Positions 27,560 to 35,144 are shown, counted from the stretch's first letter. The stretch: 64,000 bases of DNA from Ginsengibacter hankyongi (GCF_008710285.1 NZ_VYQF01000001.1:1187501-1251500), one strand, 5' to 3'. The notes: generated by a model not told the origin, from the letters alone. Numbers and translations: made by a program.

Positions 27560-29422
27560 ATGAAAAAGATAAAACTCATTTCACCAATATGCATTATGAT
27601 GGCATTCGCTGTTGGCGCCGTCCTGCCGATATCGTGCCGTAAAGGTCTGCTCGATCAAACACCTACAACCAATCCATCACCTTCAACTTTCTGGAAGACA
27701 GAGTCAGATGCTACGTCAGGGCTTTTAGGACTATATGCGGCAGTAAGGCCTTGTTTCGATCGGGATTACTATTTCGATGGCCAGTCTGAATATTTCAGAT
27801 GCAGGGGAACAAGCACAACGTCCGGCAATCTACAGAAAGGGGACGCATACAATGGAGGCAACTATAACCCGACCGGATACGGTGCTTCATTTGATAAGAT
27901 GTTCCGTGATCTTTATGGTGCCGTTGATCGTGCAAACTATGTGATTGACAACGTTACAAAAATGCAGGCATCGGGTGGTTCACTTGCTACTTCAAACGTA
28001 CTGCAAACAATCCAGGGAGAAGCACGTTTGCTCCGTGGACTGGTTTATTTCAGATTAATTTGCATGTGGGGTGATGTTCCTTATTACACCATTTCGCCTA
28101 ATAAAGACGCTGATGTGAACTCTTTGCCACGAACACCAATCGCCCAGATTAAAGATTCCATCCTCGCCGATTATACCTATGCTTTCAATACACTTCCGAC
28201 CACTGCTTCGGCATTGGGGAGGGCCTCGAAAGTAGCAGCCCTTGCCTTGCGCGGGAAACTCGAATTATACTGGGGTTCCTGGAACAAAAACGGTTGGCCC
28301 GAGCTAGAGGGATTTAATTCCAGCGCTGCAGAGGCTACTACAGCCTTTACTGCTGCTGCCGCTGATTTTGATTCTGTCATAAATAATTATGGCGTCACTC
28401 TGTATATGGGTGGCGATCCGGGACAGATTGATGCATTGGGCAAGGCCGATGTGTTACCCAACTACTATACGTTATTTACGCCCAAGGCTAATGGTAATTC
28501 TGAAATGCTTATGGTGTTTACACATGGTGGTACTGGCACAGGTCAGGGCGAAGAATTGATGCGCGACTTTGCAGGTCGTTCCCATGAAGGCTCGCAATGC
28601 TGGGTATCTCCACGATATGAGATAGCCGATAGATATCAGTCAACAGTTACAGGTGACTTTGTTTCGCCATTGATTCCCATGAACCCTACCGTTCCGGCCA
28701 CTGGAAATGTAGCAAGGACCACACCGGGTTCAGCGGTTAATCCTAATAGTTATGCAGATCGCGATTACCGGATGAAATCAACCCTAGAATGGGATTATGA
28801 AGTAAGTATTGGGAGCGCCTCACAAGTATCTACAGGTTTTGTACCATTTATTTATAAGACATGGGCCGGCAGGGTGAATATTGGGGGCGTTAATTACCTT
28901 ACGTACAATACGGACGGATGTAATTCTGGATATGTGTTTAGAAAATTTGTACGGAATTATGCCGGGCAGGGGCGTAGCGATGGAGATTTCGCATGGCCTG
29001 TTATACGGTTGGCAGACGTTTACCTAATGTATGCCGAAGCAACCAATGAAATAAACGGGCCGCAAGCTGACGCCATCGATCTTGTAAACAAAGTACGCCA
29101 TAGGGGCAATTTGCCGCCTTTGGACGCATCTAAAACTGGCGGCTACCAGGATTTTTTCAATGCTATTGAACAGGAAAGAATTGTAGAACTTATCGGGGAA
29201 GGTCAACGTTCTTTTGATCTTCGGCGATGGAGGGCACTCGAGAGAGTTTGGGGACCTCCGGGGAGCCCTGGTGTATGGCGTATTGATACTTGGGGAGCCA
29301 ATCAACAACGATATTTTCAGAACACTTCTGAACTTGAATATCAACAAGATTACATTTTTCGCATACCTCCAAGCGAACGGGATAAGAATCCTAATCTGAC
29401 ACAAAATATTCCATGGAGATAA
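27560..29422 (+). CDS. SusD/RagB-type surface glycan-binding lipoprotein
   Basis: Surface lipoprotein that caps SusC and delivers glycans to it. The frame is open further upstream inside susC, but the ATG at 27560 starts a clear lipoprotein signal with lipobox P-I-S-C (Cys26) and gives 620 residues. SusD features include the early D-Q-T-P-T-T-N-P-S-P-S-T-F-W-K-T segment, the tetratricopeptide-like helices (about 70-320), R-L-A-D-V-Y-L-M-Y-A-E-A, the E-R-I-V-E-L-I-G-E-G-Q-R-S-F-D-L-R-R-W motif near 560, and the C-terminal I-P-P-S-E-R-D-K-N-P-N-L-T-Q-N. It starts 13 bases after susC. Substrate is unknown. Confidence 0.93.
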   Translation: MKKIKLISPICIMMAFAVGAVLPISCRKGLLDQTPTTNPSPSTFWKTESDATSGLLGLYAAVRPCFDRDYYFDGQSEYFRCRGTSTTSGNLQKGDAYNGGNYNPTGYGASFDKMFRDLYGAVDRANYVIDNVTKMQASGGSLATSNVLQTIQGEARLLRGLVYFRLICMWGDVPYYTISPNKDADVNSLPRTPIAQIKDSILADYTYAFNTLPTTASALGRASKVAALALRGKLELYWGSWNKNGWPELEGFNSSAAEATTAFTAAAADFDSVINNYGVTLYMGGDPGQIDALGKADVLPNYYTLFTPKANGNSEMLMVFTHGGTGTGQGEELMRDFAGRSHEGSQCWVSPRYEIADRYQSTVTGDFVSPLIPMNPTVPATGNVARTTPGSAVNPNSYADRDYRMKSTLEWDYEVSIGSASQVSTGFVPFIYKTWAGRVNIGGVNYLTYNTDGCNSGYVFRKFVRNYAGQGRSDGDFAWPVIRLADVYLMYAEATNEINGPQADAIDLVNKVRHRGNLPPLDASKTGGYQDFFNAIEQERIVELIGEGQRSFDLRRWRALERVWGPPGSPGVWRIDTWGANQQRYFQNTSELEYQQDYIFRIPPSERDKNPNLTQNIPWR

Positions 29423-29458
29423 ATTTTGTTATCATAACCAACAAATAATTTAGAAAAG

Positions 29459-29863
29459 ATGAAAAAAAATATAACGATAGCATTAGCAATTCTGTTAGCA
29501 ACCGTCACCTGGACTTCCTGTAAGAAACATGCACCGGTAGATGAAGATGGATTACTCATTACAACACGCAGAGATTGTTATGTAAGCAATTTCGAACTGC
29601 TGGGAACCGATTTTGTAAGCGTACGTGTTGGCGCTCCAGTTATTGATACTACCGAGCAGACTGTAAAAGTAACTGTGCAATTCGGAGCCGACCTTAAAAA
29701 TTTATATCCTCAATTCACGCTTGCCCAGGATTGCAAACTTGATCCAAAGATCACCGGGTTAACAGATTTTTCCGATACACTTAACCATAAAAAATGGACG
29801 GTAATTTCCGGAGATCGTAATGTGAAAAAGACTTATAGTGTTATTATCAGTGTTCAACCATAA
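29459..29863 (+). CDS. small lipoprotein in SusE position
   Basis: A 134-residue protein with a lipoprotein signal (W-T-S-C, Cys21) and one beta-rich domain of about 90 residues ending in K-T-Y-S-V-I-I-S-V-Q-P. The pattern, including F-G-A-D-L-K-N-L-Y-P-Q-F-T-L-A and W-T-V-I-S-G-D-R-N-V-K-K-T-Y, resembles immunoglobulin-like DUF5018-type domains of Bacteroidota surface glycan-binding proteins. By position between susD and another lipoprotein it may bind the polysaccharide at the cell surface or act as a spacer. I do not recognise a specific family with certainty. Confidence 0.6.
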   Translation: MKKNITIALAILLATVTWTSCKKHAPVDEDGLLITTRRDCYVSNFELLGTDFVSVRVGAPVIDTTEQTVKVTVQFGADLKNLYPQFTLAQDCKLDPKITGLTDFSDTLNHKKWTVISGDRNVKKTYSVIISVQP

Positions 29864-29892
29864 TAATGATTATTAATATTAAATAAAATACG

Positions 29893-30894
29893 ATGCAACC
29901 TAGATCTAAATATATTGGTTATGCTTTTTTACTAATGATTTCATTAGCATTTTTTACTTCCTCATGTAAGAAAGATTCATACGCTCTTCCTGTGGCTTCT
30001 GATAAGCTGCAGAACCAGGCTATTAAAAGAACCCTCGGTCCAAACATCGTGGGACAGCAGATAGAATTTGCTTATGCTATGGCAATTCTTCCTACCAAAG
30101 GGAAGTTGACATCTTGTGTAGCCGAAGCGTCCATTGCCGGAGCGCCTGGTACTTATATGGAAAATAGATCTTTCCATACTGCCCAAACCGGAGCAGATGT
30201 TGGTGACTCAGTGGGATCACCTTCTGTAACAAGTGGCACAACAACAACGGTCACCTATACTGTTGATACCTCTGCAGCTACCCTTCGTTATTATTATGTA
30301 ATACCTGAGGAAGCCCGCGGCAAAACGGTAACCATTAAGTTTACAGCTACCAGCAGCGATGGAGAAAGTGTGTCAACAACCATGGGCCCTTATACAATTG
30401 CTCAAATGGATATGAAGCTAAATATGAAAGTGAGCAACAACAATATGATGTATATTTCGATTGGTGATAGTACGGTATATAACGCGACCGATGCTGCTGC
30501 CCACGCTGCCAACATCGACCTTGTTTATGTCTATCGCAATCGGCCTAACAGTGCTTTTAACCATGCGTTGGTCGCACCGGCTGCAGATACTCAATATCTT
30601 CCTGGTATAATTTTGCCAACGGGTGTAAACCGTACCGCCAAGCTACTTAAAACATTCAACCTGCAGGATCATAACCTTGCTCCAAATGAACAATATGGTG
30701 GCATTTTCATAGACGATATAGATTTTCAAAAACTTGACCTGGCAGGAGCTCCGAACTATGCCATTAATCTAAAACAGGATGCAGGGGTATGGGTTGAAAC
30801 GGCTGATGGAAAATACAGGGCTTATATCTTTTTTAATTCTGTAAGTAGCTCGGGAACTGCTGTTATCAGTATGAAAAGATATGCTTTAAAATAA
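29893..30894 (+). CDS. surface lipoprotein, DUF4466-like, probable glycan-binding protein
   Basis: A 333-residue protein with a lipoprotein signal (T-S-S-C, Cys25) followed by K-K-D-S and beta-rich sequence. Residues ~45-170 look like an Ig-type fold and ~175-330 like a second beta domain containing Y-V-Y-R-N-R-P-N-S-A-F-N-H-A. The arrangement and length resemble DUF4466 lipoproteins, which are found in SusC/SusD operons. It lies 29 bases after the preceding lipoprotein and 27 before the lyase fusion gene, so it belongs to the same transcript. A surface glycan-binding role is inferred from context only; the family name is a moderate-confidence guess. Confidence 0.6.
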   Translation: MQPRSKYIGYAFLLMISLAFFTSSCKKDSYALPVASDKLQNQAIKRTLGPNIVGQQIEFAYAMAILPTKGKLTSCVAEASIAGAPGTYMENRSFHTAQTGADVGDSVGSPSVTSGTTTTVTYTVDTSAATLRYYYVIPEEARGKTVTIKFTATSSDGESVSTTMGPYTIAQMDMKLNMKVSNNNMMYISIGDSTVYNATDAAAHAANIDLVYVYRNRPNSAFNHALVAPAADTQYLPGIILPTGVNRTAKLLKTFNLQDHNLAPNEQYGGIFIDDIDFQKLDLAGAPNYAINLKQDAGVWVETADGKYRAYIFFNSVSSSGTAVISMKRYALK

Positions 30895-30921
30895 ATTGCA
30901 GTTGCAGAAGCAGCGAACCTT

Positions 30922-32988
30922 ATGGAAAAATTTCACCGATTAATTATTCCGCTGTTAATCTCAGGAATAGTTGCCTGCTCTTCATCTAAAATATTTGCAC
31001 AATCTTTTATTCACCCGGGCATTGATCAGACTTCAAGGGACCTGGCTTTTATGAAAAAGATGGTCGTTGCTGGCAAGCAGCCATGGAAAGGAGCGTTCGA
31101 CAGATTAAAAAATGTGGCGGACACTGGCTTTGTTGTAAAAGCTCACACACATGTATTGAGGGGACCTTATGGGAAGCCAAACATTGGCGGCGATGACCTG
31201 TTAAAAGGCGCTGACATGGCGTATAATTATGCGCTGATGTGGTATATTACCAATGATAAAAATTATGCGGTCAAGGCAATAAACATACTCAATGCATGGT
31301 CCCAAGTCCTTTGGGATTTTGACTATAACGATGCTAAACTGCTTGCCGCCTGGACCGGCCACCTTCTCTGCAATGCCGCGGAAATTCTGCGATATACTAA
31401 CTCCGCATGGGAACGAAGAGATATTAATAGTTTCAGCAATATGCTAATGACGGTATATTATCCGCTGATGCGCTTTTACTATCCGCAAGCTAATGGTAAT
31501 TGGGATGGGGCCATCATTCATTCCATAATGGCAATAGCAGTTTTCACAGATAACCATAAAATGTTTAACAATGCTATTGATCATTTTCTTCATGCTCCGG
31601 TGAACGGAAGTATTTTTAAATACATTTACCCAAGCGGGCAGTGCCAGGAGAGCATGCGTGACCAGGGGCATGTGCAATTAGGATTGGGAGAGTTTGCAGG
31701 TGCGGCGAGAATCGCTTTTACGCAGGGAGTTGATCTTTTTTCTCTTGCTAATAACAGGATTGCATTAGGCTATGAGTATACCGCGGGGTTTTTATTGGGT
31801 AAAGAAACGCAGTGTTATGGGATTATATCTCAACGGGCAAAAACACTCCGCGATGATTACGAATATGTTTATCGTCACTATACTTCACAAGGCGTGGATA
31901 TGCCCAACACCAAAATGGCCGCTGATTCTGTAAGAGACAAAGCTATCCGAAGTGTGCTAACAGCATTCCGTGCATCTCTTACGGAACCAGTTAAGAAAAC
32001 CACCAGCCCGCAAAAAAGCCATATCGGGTATGTAGCAGGAGCTGGCGCAGGCAATTCAGTAACTGTTCCGGGTAATGCTGTTATTGTTAGGAAAGGGCAA
32101 TCAATACAAGATGCCCTTAATACTGCTTCAGCTACAAGCCATTGGATAATGATAAAAGCGGGCATACATATCCTGCCAGCAACCTTAAAAATTCCCAGCG
32201 GCATAACAATATCAGGAGAAGGTTTAAGTACTATACTTTTCCTTGATCCTTCCCCCGGACAAAGAGATGCGATGGTAAATGCGGAAAATGATTTACATGA
32301 TGTAACGATACAGAATCTTGTTATAGAAGGATCTAATAAAACTGATCCTGGTAGCGATCCAAATAGCAGCCGTTCTTATCGGGGCGGTTATAATCGTGGA
32401 GGAATCATATTTCGTGCCTTGAGTGAAGGCCAAATGAAGAATATAAAACTTATCAATATTACGGTTCAGAACTGTACTTACAATGGCGTATTTATAAGTG
32501 GGGGAGAAAACATAACTATTGATGGTTGCAATTTTAATGAGAATGGTGGCAATGCTGTACCTGGCCCTAAGCTTCAGCATAATCTTTTATTAACTCATTG
32601 CACTGATGTTCATATTAAAGATAGCAGGTTAGATACCTCGCCTTATGGCAGTGGAATTACGATAGATCATAATCACGATGTTTCTATTACCAATTGCGAA
32701 ATTGCCCGCAATGGATATTATGGCATTTTAGTTTCAGAATCTAAAAATGTTTTGGTAAAAAATAACTTAATTGAGGCAAATGATCGAAGCGGTGTAATGG
32801 TTGAATTTTTACACAGTGGTTGTGAAAGGGTGAAGATTAATAATAACAGAATTCAATTCAACAATGGGTATGGCGTTGAGACTTATGCAACAAGAAATTT
32901 TGAAATAGATAACAATATTTATTCAGGTAATGGGAATAATGTGAGCCAGCAGAAAATTGGTAGTGAAAAATTTATTATCATGGAATAA
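30922..32988 (+). CDS. alginate-lyase domain fused to a right-handed beta-helix
   Basis: A 688-residue exported protein. The signal region (1-27) could be processed after A-Q or lipidated at Cys19 (G-I-V-A-C). Residues ~45-320 are an alginate_lyase-type (alpha/alpha) domain with N-G-N-W-D-G-A-I and Q-E-S-M-R-D-Q-G-H (R246-H250), the motif seen in this family's secreted members. After a linker rich in T, S and G, residues ~365-675 form a parallel beta-helix with repeated N-I-T-I-D-G-C-N-F, D-V-S-I-T-N-C-E-I and N-V-L-V-K-N-N-L-I turns, as in PL6, NosD and pectate-lyase-like proteins. The two folds may give two activities or a lyase plus a binding domain. Last gene of the susC operon. Confidence 0.8.
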   Translation: MEKFHRLIIPLLISGIVACSSSKIFAQSFIHPGIDQTSRDLAFMKKMVVAGKQPWKGAFDRLKNVADTGFVVKAHTHVLRGPYGKPNIGGDDLLKGADMAYNYALMWYITNDKNYAVKAINILNAWSQVLWDFDYNDAKLLAAWTGHLLCNAAEILRYTNSAWERRDINSFSNMLMTVYYPLMRFYYPQANGNWDGAIIHSIMAIAVFTDNHKMFNNAIDHFLHAPVNGSIFKYIYPSGQCQESMRDQGHVQLGLGEFAGAARIAFTQGVDLFSLANNRIALGYEYTAGFLLGKETQCYGIISQRAKTLRDDYEYVYRHYTSQGVDMPNTKMAADSVRDKAIRSVLTAFRASLTEPVKKTTSPQKSHIGYVAGAGAGNSVTVPGNAVIVRKGQSIQDALNTASATSHWIMIKAGIHILPATLKIPSGITISGEGLSTILFLDPSPGQRDAMVNAENDLHDVTIQNLVIEGSNKTDPGSDPNSSRSYRGGYNRGGIIFRALSEGQMKNIKLINITVQNCTYNGVFISGGENITIDGCNFNENGGNAVPGPKLQHNLLLTHCTDVHIKDSRLDTSPYGSGITIDHNHDVSITNCEIARNGYYGILVSESKNVLVKNNLIEANDRSGVMVEFLHSGCERVKINNNRIQFNNGYGVETYATRNFEIDNNIYSGNGNNVSQQKIGSEKFIIME

Positions 32989-33056
32989 AAAAATTGCTAA
33001 TCATTAACAAAACCAACATCTCTACTGAATGCCTTGAAAGTCTTCAAAGTTATTTT

Positions 33057-33245
33057 TTAGCGGTCGCACCAGTTTTCTTTATTTATAAAATTAATGGTTT
33101 CCTATCTCGCTGGTAGACTCCGGTATTTAGCTATCTTTAGCTCCGCTGCCGGAAGTTTGTTTTCGCCATGAAATCGTGCCCACCTTTGCCTTTTATAGTT
33201 AAATGATTCCATCATTTGTGGTATCAATGTTCCCTTACAAAATAT
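33057..33245 (-). pseudogene. possible gene remnant, interrupted frame
   Basis: On the minus strand a frame of about 62 codons reads like real protein (for example M-E-S-F-N-Y-K-R-Q-R-W-A-R-F-H-G and I-N-F-I-N-K-E-N-W-C-D-R at its end) but is interrupted by a stop at 33102-33104 and has no upstream half. I do not recognise the family. Its charged, tryptophan-containing composition would fit a decayed C-terminus of an enzyme or transposase. It may equally be a chance frame. Confidence 0.25.
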
Positions 33246-33397
33246 TCACGATGAACAATTACCTATCTTTTTTGTGTATCTCCTATTCGTTGGAACTTTC
33301 CATCGTTTTTATTTCTGCATTTTTCCGAAAACTAATACAGAACTGAAATAACATTTCTCGTGGGTAAATTGTTAGTAATAATGGCCACCTGAATTTT

Positions 33398-33408
33398 TGA
33401 TAATATCA
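33398..33408. promoter_or_regulatory. candidate operator upstream of lacI
   Basis: TGATAATATCA is an 11-base palindrome with a central A. It shares the GATAAT-ATC core with the palindrome in the susC leader (24307-24316), which would fit autoregulation and control of the locus by the LacI protein. Confidence 0.25.
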
Positions 33409-33480
33409 TTAACTTAGATAACTGTGTTTCTTTGTTAAATAATGTTTTATTAATTATTATTCAGAACAAAAAATAACCAT

Positions 33481-34569
33481 ATGAGCAATGGACCCACTAC
33501 ATTAAAAGATATTGCAAAAGCACTCAATCTCTCTATTTCAACAGTTTCTAAAGCACTCCGTAGCAGCCATGAAATAAGTTTAGATACACAAAGACTAGTC
33601 GCTGAATTTGCCACACTTAATAACTATCGGCCAAATCCTATTGCACAGGGTTTGCGAAGCGGGCGCACCAAACTCATTGGAGTAGTAGTAACGAATATTG
33701 ATAACGATTTTTTTTCACAGGTTATCAATGGTATCGAATCCATTGCACTTAAAAAAAATTATACAGTAATTATCACGCAGACGCATGAGTCGTGGGAAAG
33801 CGAGATATTAACTGTACAGCATCTATTTTCGCGGGCAGTGGATGGATTGATTGTATCACTTTCTGCTGAAACAGATAATGTTGATCACTTTATTGAACTG
33901 CATGATAAGGGGTTACCTATCGTATTTTTTGATCGCGTAACTGATGAACTGAATACACACAAAGTCATATCAGATAATTTCAACGGTGCCTACGATGCCA
34001 CAGAACATCTTATTCAGAATGGATATAGAAATATTGCACACATAACCAGCTCAAACCATTTGTCTATTACACTGGAAAGACTTGAAGGGTATATTAAAGC
34101 TTTGGAAAATAACCACCTGAAAGTAGACGAAGAATATATTAAATATTGCAGTCATGGCGGCATGATCAAGGAGGAAATTGAAAATGGATTAAATGATTTG
34201 TTATCCCTGCAAAAGCGCCCGGATGCCATATTTACAGCATCAGACCGGATCAGCACCTCAACGTTAAGTTTATTACGCAAAATGGATATAAAAATTCCTG
34301 AACAAATTGCTCTTGTTGGTTTTACAAATTCCTTGTCGTCTGAGATTTTCAATCCTTCACTTACCTCAATTGTGCAGCCTGCTTTTGAGATGGGAAAGGT
34401 TGCTACTGATATGCTCATTGAAATTATTGAGAGTCGAAGGCCCATTAAAAGATTTGAGAAGCGTGTCTTGAATACCAAGTTATTAATTAGGGAGTCTAGT
34501 GCAAGGCAATTAAGAAATCAAGTGGGTTCATCTTCTATTTCACCGACAACTCTATACGCTTCTTGTTGA
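33481..34569 (+). CDS. LacI-family transcriptional regulator
   Basis: A 362-residue DNA-binding regulator. Residues ~5-26 form the helix-turn-helix (T-L-K-D-I-A-K-A-L-N-L-S-I-S-T-V-S-K-A-L-R), followed by the hinge ending in L-R-S-G-R-T-K-L-I-G-V. Residues ~60-340 are a periplasmic-binding-protein-like sensor domain with N-G-A-Y-D-A-T-E-H-L-I and A-L-V-G-F-T-N. It is the only regulator in the island. No hybrid two-component system or sigma/anti-sigma pair is present, so it probably controls the locus in response to a sugar intermediate (inference). Last gene before the right island end. The C-terminal tail of about 20 residues is longer than usual. Confidence 0.9.
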   Translation: MSNGPTTLKDIAKALNLSISTVSKALRSSHEISLDTQRLVAEFATLNNYRPNPIAQGLRSGRTKLIGVVVTNIDNDFFSQVINGIESIALKKNYTVIITQTHESWESEILTVQHLFSRAVDGLIVSLSAETDNVDHFIELHDKGLPIVFFDRVTDELNTHKVISDNFNGAYDATEHLIQNGYRNIAHITSSNHLSITLERLEGYIKALENNHLKVDEEYIKYCSHGGMIKEEIENGLNDLLSLQKRPDAIFTASDRISTSTLSLLRKMDIKIPEQIALVGFTNSLSSEIFNPSLTSIVQPAFEMGKVATDMLIEIIESRRPIKRFEKRVLNTKLLIRESSARQLRNQVGSSSISPTTLYASC

Positions 34570-34810
34570 TAGTTATTGGTAGACAGGTAATTTTACATAG
34601 TGAACATTAATTTTCGTAAATGAAAAATAACGGTAAGGTGTTTGTAAGTAGTGAGATAATTATAAATTTAATAGTCATAAAATTTTAAAATTGATGATTA
34701 TATGCTTAAGATATACAATCAAAAATGTCATAATCCTATATTTTCTCATGTTTCAAAAAAATTGAAATTGGCTTCAATGACTTATAAATAAATTCGGTCA
34801 CACAAGCTAG

Positions 34811-34859
34811 TGTCAATTTCAGTGTAACCTTTTGTGTCGCACGAAAATTGACATTTTTT
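34811..34859 (+). terminator. terminator-like inverted repeat near the island end
   Basis: TGTCAATTT (34811-34819) and AAATTGACA (34845-34853) are exact complements, with an inner GTG/CAC pair, followed by six T. It could end lacI transcription 240 bases downstream of the gene, or be part of the end of the mobile element. Confidence 0.45.
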
Positions 34860-34886
34860 GATATAATTTGGTGGGCTAAAAATTTA

Positions 34887-34920
34887 AAAAGCCCGTAAAC
34901 ACTGAGTTTTACGAGCTTTT
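34887..34920 (-). terminator. terminator after tRNA-Pro
   Basis: AAAAGCCCGTAAA (34887-34899) and TTTACGAGCTTTT (34908-34920) pair with one mismatch over an 8-base loop. Read on the minus strand it lies 24 bases after the tRNA-Pro 3' end and is followed by a T-run. It lies inside the island, so the island supplied a terminator in place of the one at 12205-12238. Confidence 0.65.
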
Positions 34921-34942
34921 AATTTTCAAAGAAATCAACTGA

Positions 34943-34958
34943 GTCGGGGCGGCAAGAT
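34943..34958 (-). repeat. right 16-bp direct repeat within the tRNA-Pro 3' end (att-like)
   Basis: GTCGGGGCGGCAAGAT, identical to 12239-12254 in sequence and orientation. It covers the tRNA acceptor 3' strand and discriminator base, the usual crossover region of tRNA-targeting integrases. Confidence 0.8.
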
Positions 34959-35018
34959 TCGAACTTGCGACCTCCACATCCCAAATGTGGCGCGATAACC
35001 GGGCTACGCTACGCCCCG
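34944..35018 (-). tRNA. tRNA-Pro (anticodon UGG)
   Basis: On the minus strand the acceptor CGGGGCG pairs with CGCCCCG, discriminator A. The anticodon arm is C-C-A-C-A / T-G-T-G-G with loop TTTGGGA, giving anticodon TGG (34983-34981). The T arm contains GTTCGAATC. CCA is not encoded. It lies 37 bases downstream of tRNA-Ser and is the presumed integration target of the adjacent island. Confidence 0.95.
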
Positions 35019-35054
35019 AAAAACTTTATCTTACAATATTCAATGCCCGGTTGA

Positions 35055-35144
<90 letters not shown>

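Larger units (their letters stand above)
32989..33480. other. intergenic between the susC operon and lacI
   Basis: 492 bases. The left half contains a possible decayed reading frame on the minus strand (33057-33245). The right half should hold the lacI promoter, but no exact TAnnTTTG is seen; a TGATAATATCA palindrome lies at 33398-33408. No terminator hairpin is obvious after the lyase gene. Confidence 0.5.
34570..34942. other. right interior end of the island, no gene
   Basis: 373 bases of AT-rich non-coding DNA with two hairpins (34811-34859 and 34887-34920). It also holds GTGTAACCT (34822-34830) and CGTAAACACT (34894-34903), two words repeated near the left end. No recombinase gene or fragment of one. 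Confidence 0.55.
12239..34958. mobile_element. putative genomic island at tRNA-Pro carrying an acidic-polysaccharide utilisation locus
   Basis: The 22.7 kb between two identical 16-bp copies of the tRNA-Pro 3' end contains the whole polysaccharide locus and nothing else recognisable. On the left the repeat abuts the hom terminator. On the right it is part of the intact tRNA gene, with the island on the gene's 3' side. This is the geometry left by site-specific integration into a tRNA 3' end. No tyrosine or serine recombinase, relaxase or phage gene is visible, so the island is either immobile now or depended on a recombinase in trans or since lost. The boundary claim rests on the repeat and on gene content. 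Confidence 0.65.

Noticed and set aside
12457-32988. Pectin or rhamnogalacturonan as the specific substrate
   Set aside because: KduI, KdgF and GH105 fit pectin, but no pectate lyase, polygalacturonase, rhamnogalacturonan lyase or pectin esterase is present, and PL8 and heparinase-type enzymes are not pectinolytic.
18579-32988. Alginate as the specific substrate
   Set aside because: Alginate-lyase folds are present, but PL8 and KduI are not part of the alginate route, and no DehR-type reductase, PL6/PL7 or PL17 with clear motifs is seen.
12255-34942. Integrase, relaxase or phage genes within the island
   Set aside because: All sizeable frames are accounted for by the polysaccharide locus. 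The end regions carry no recombinase-like frame.
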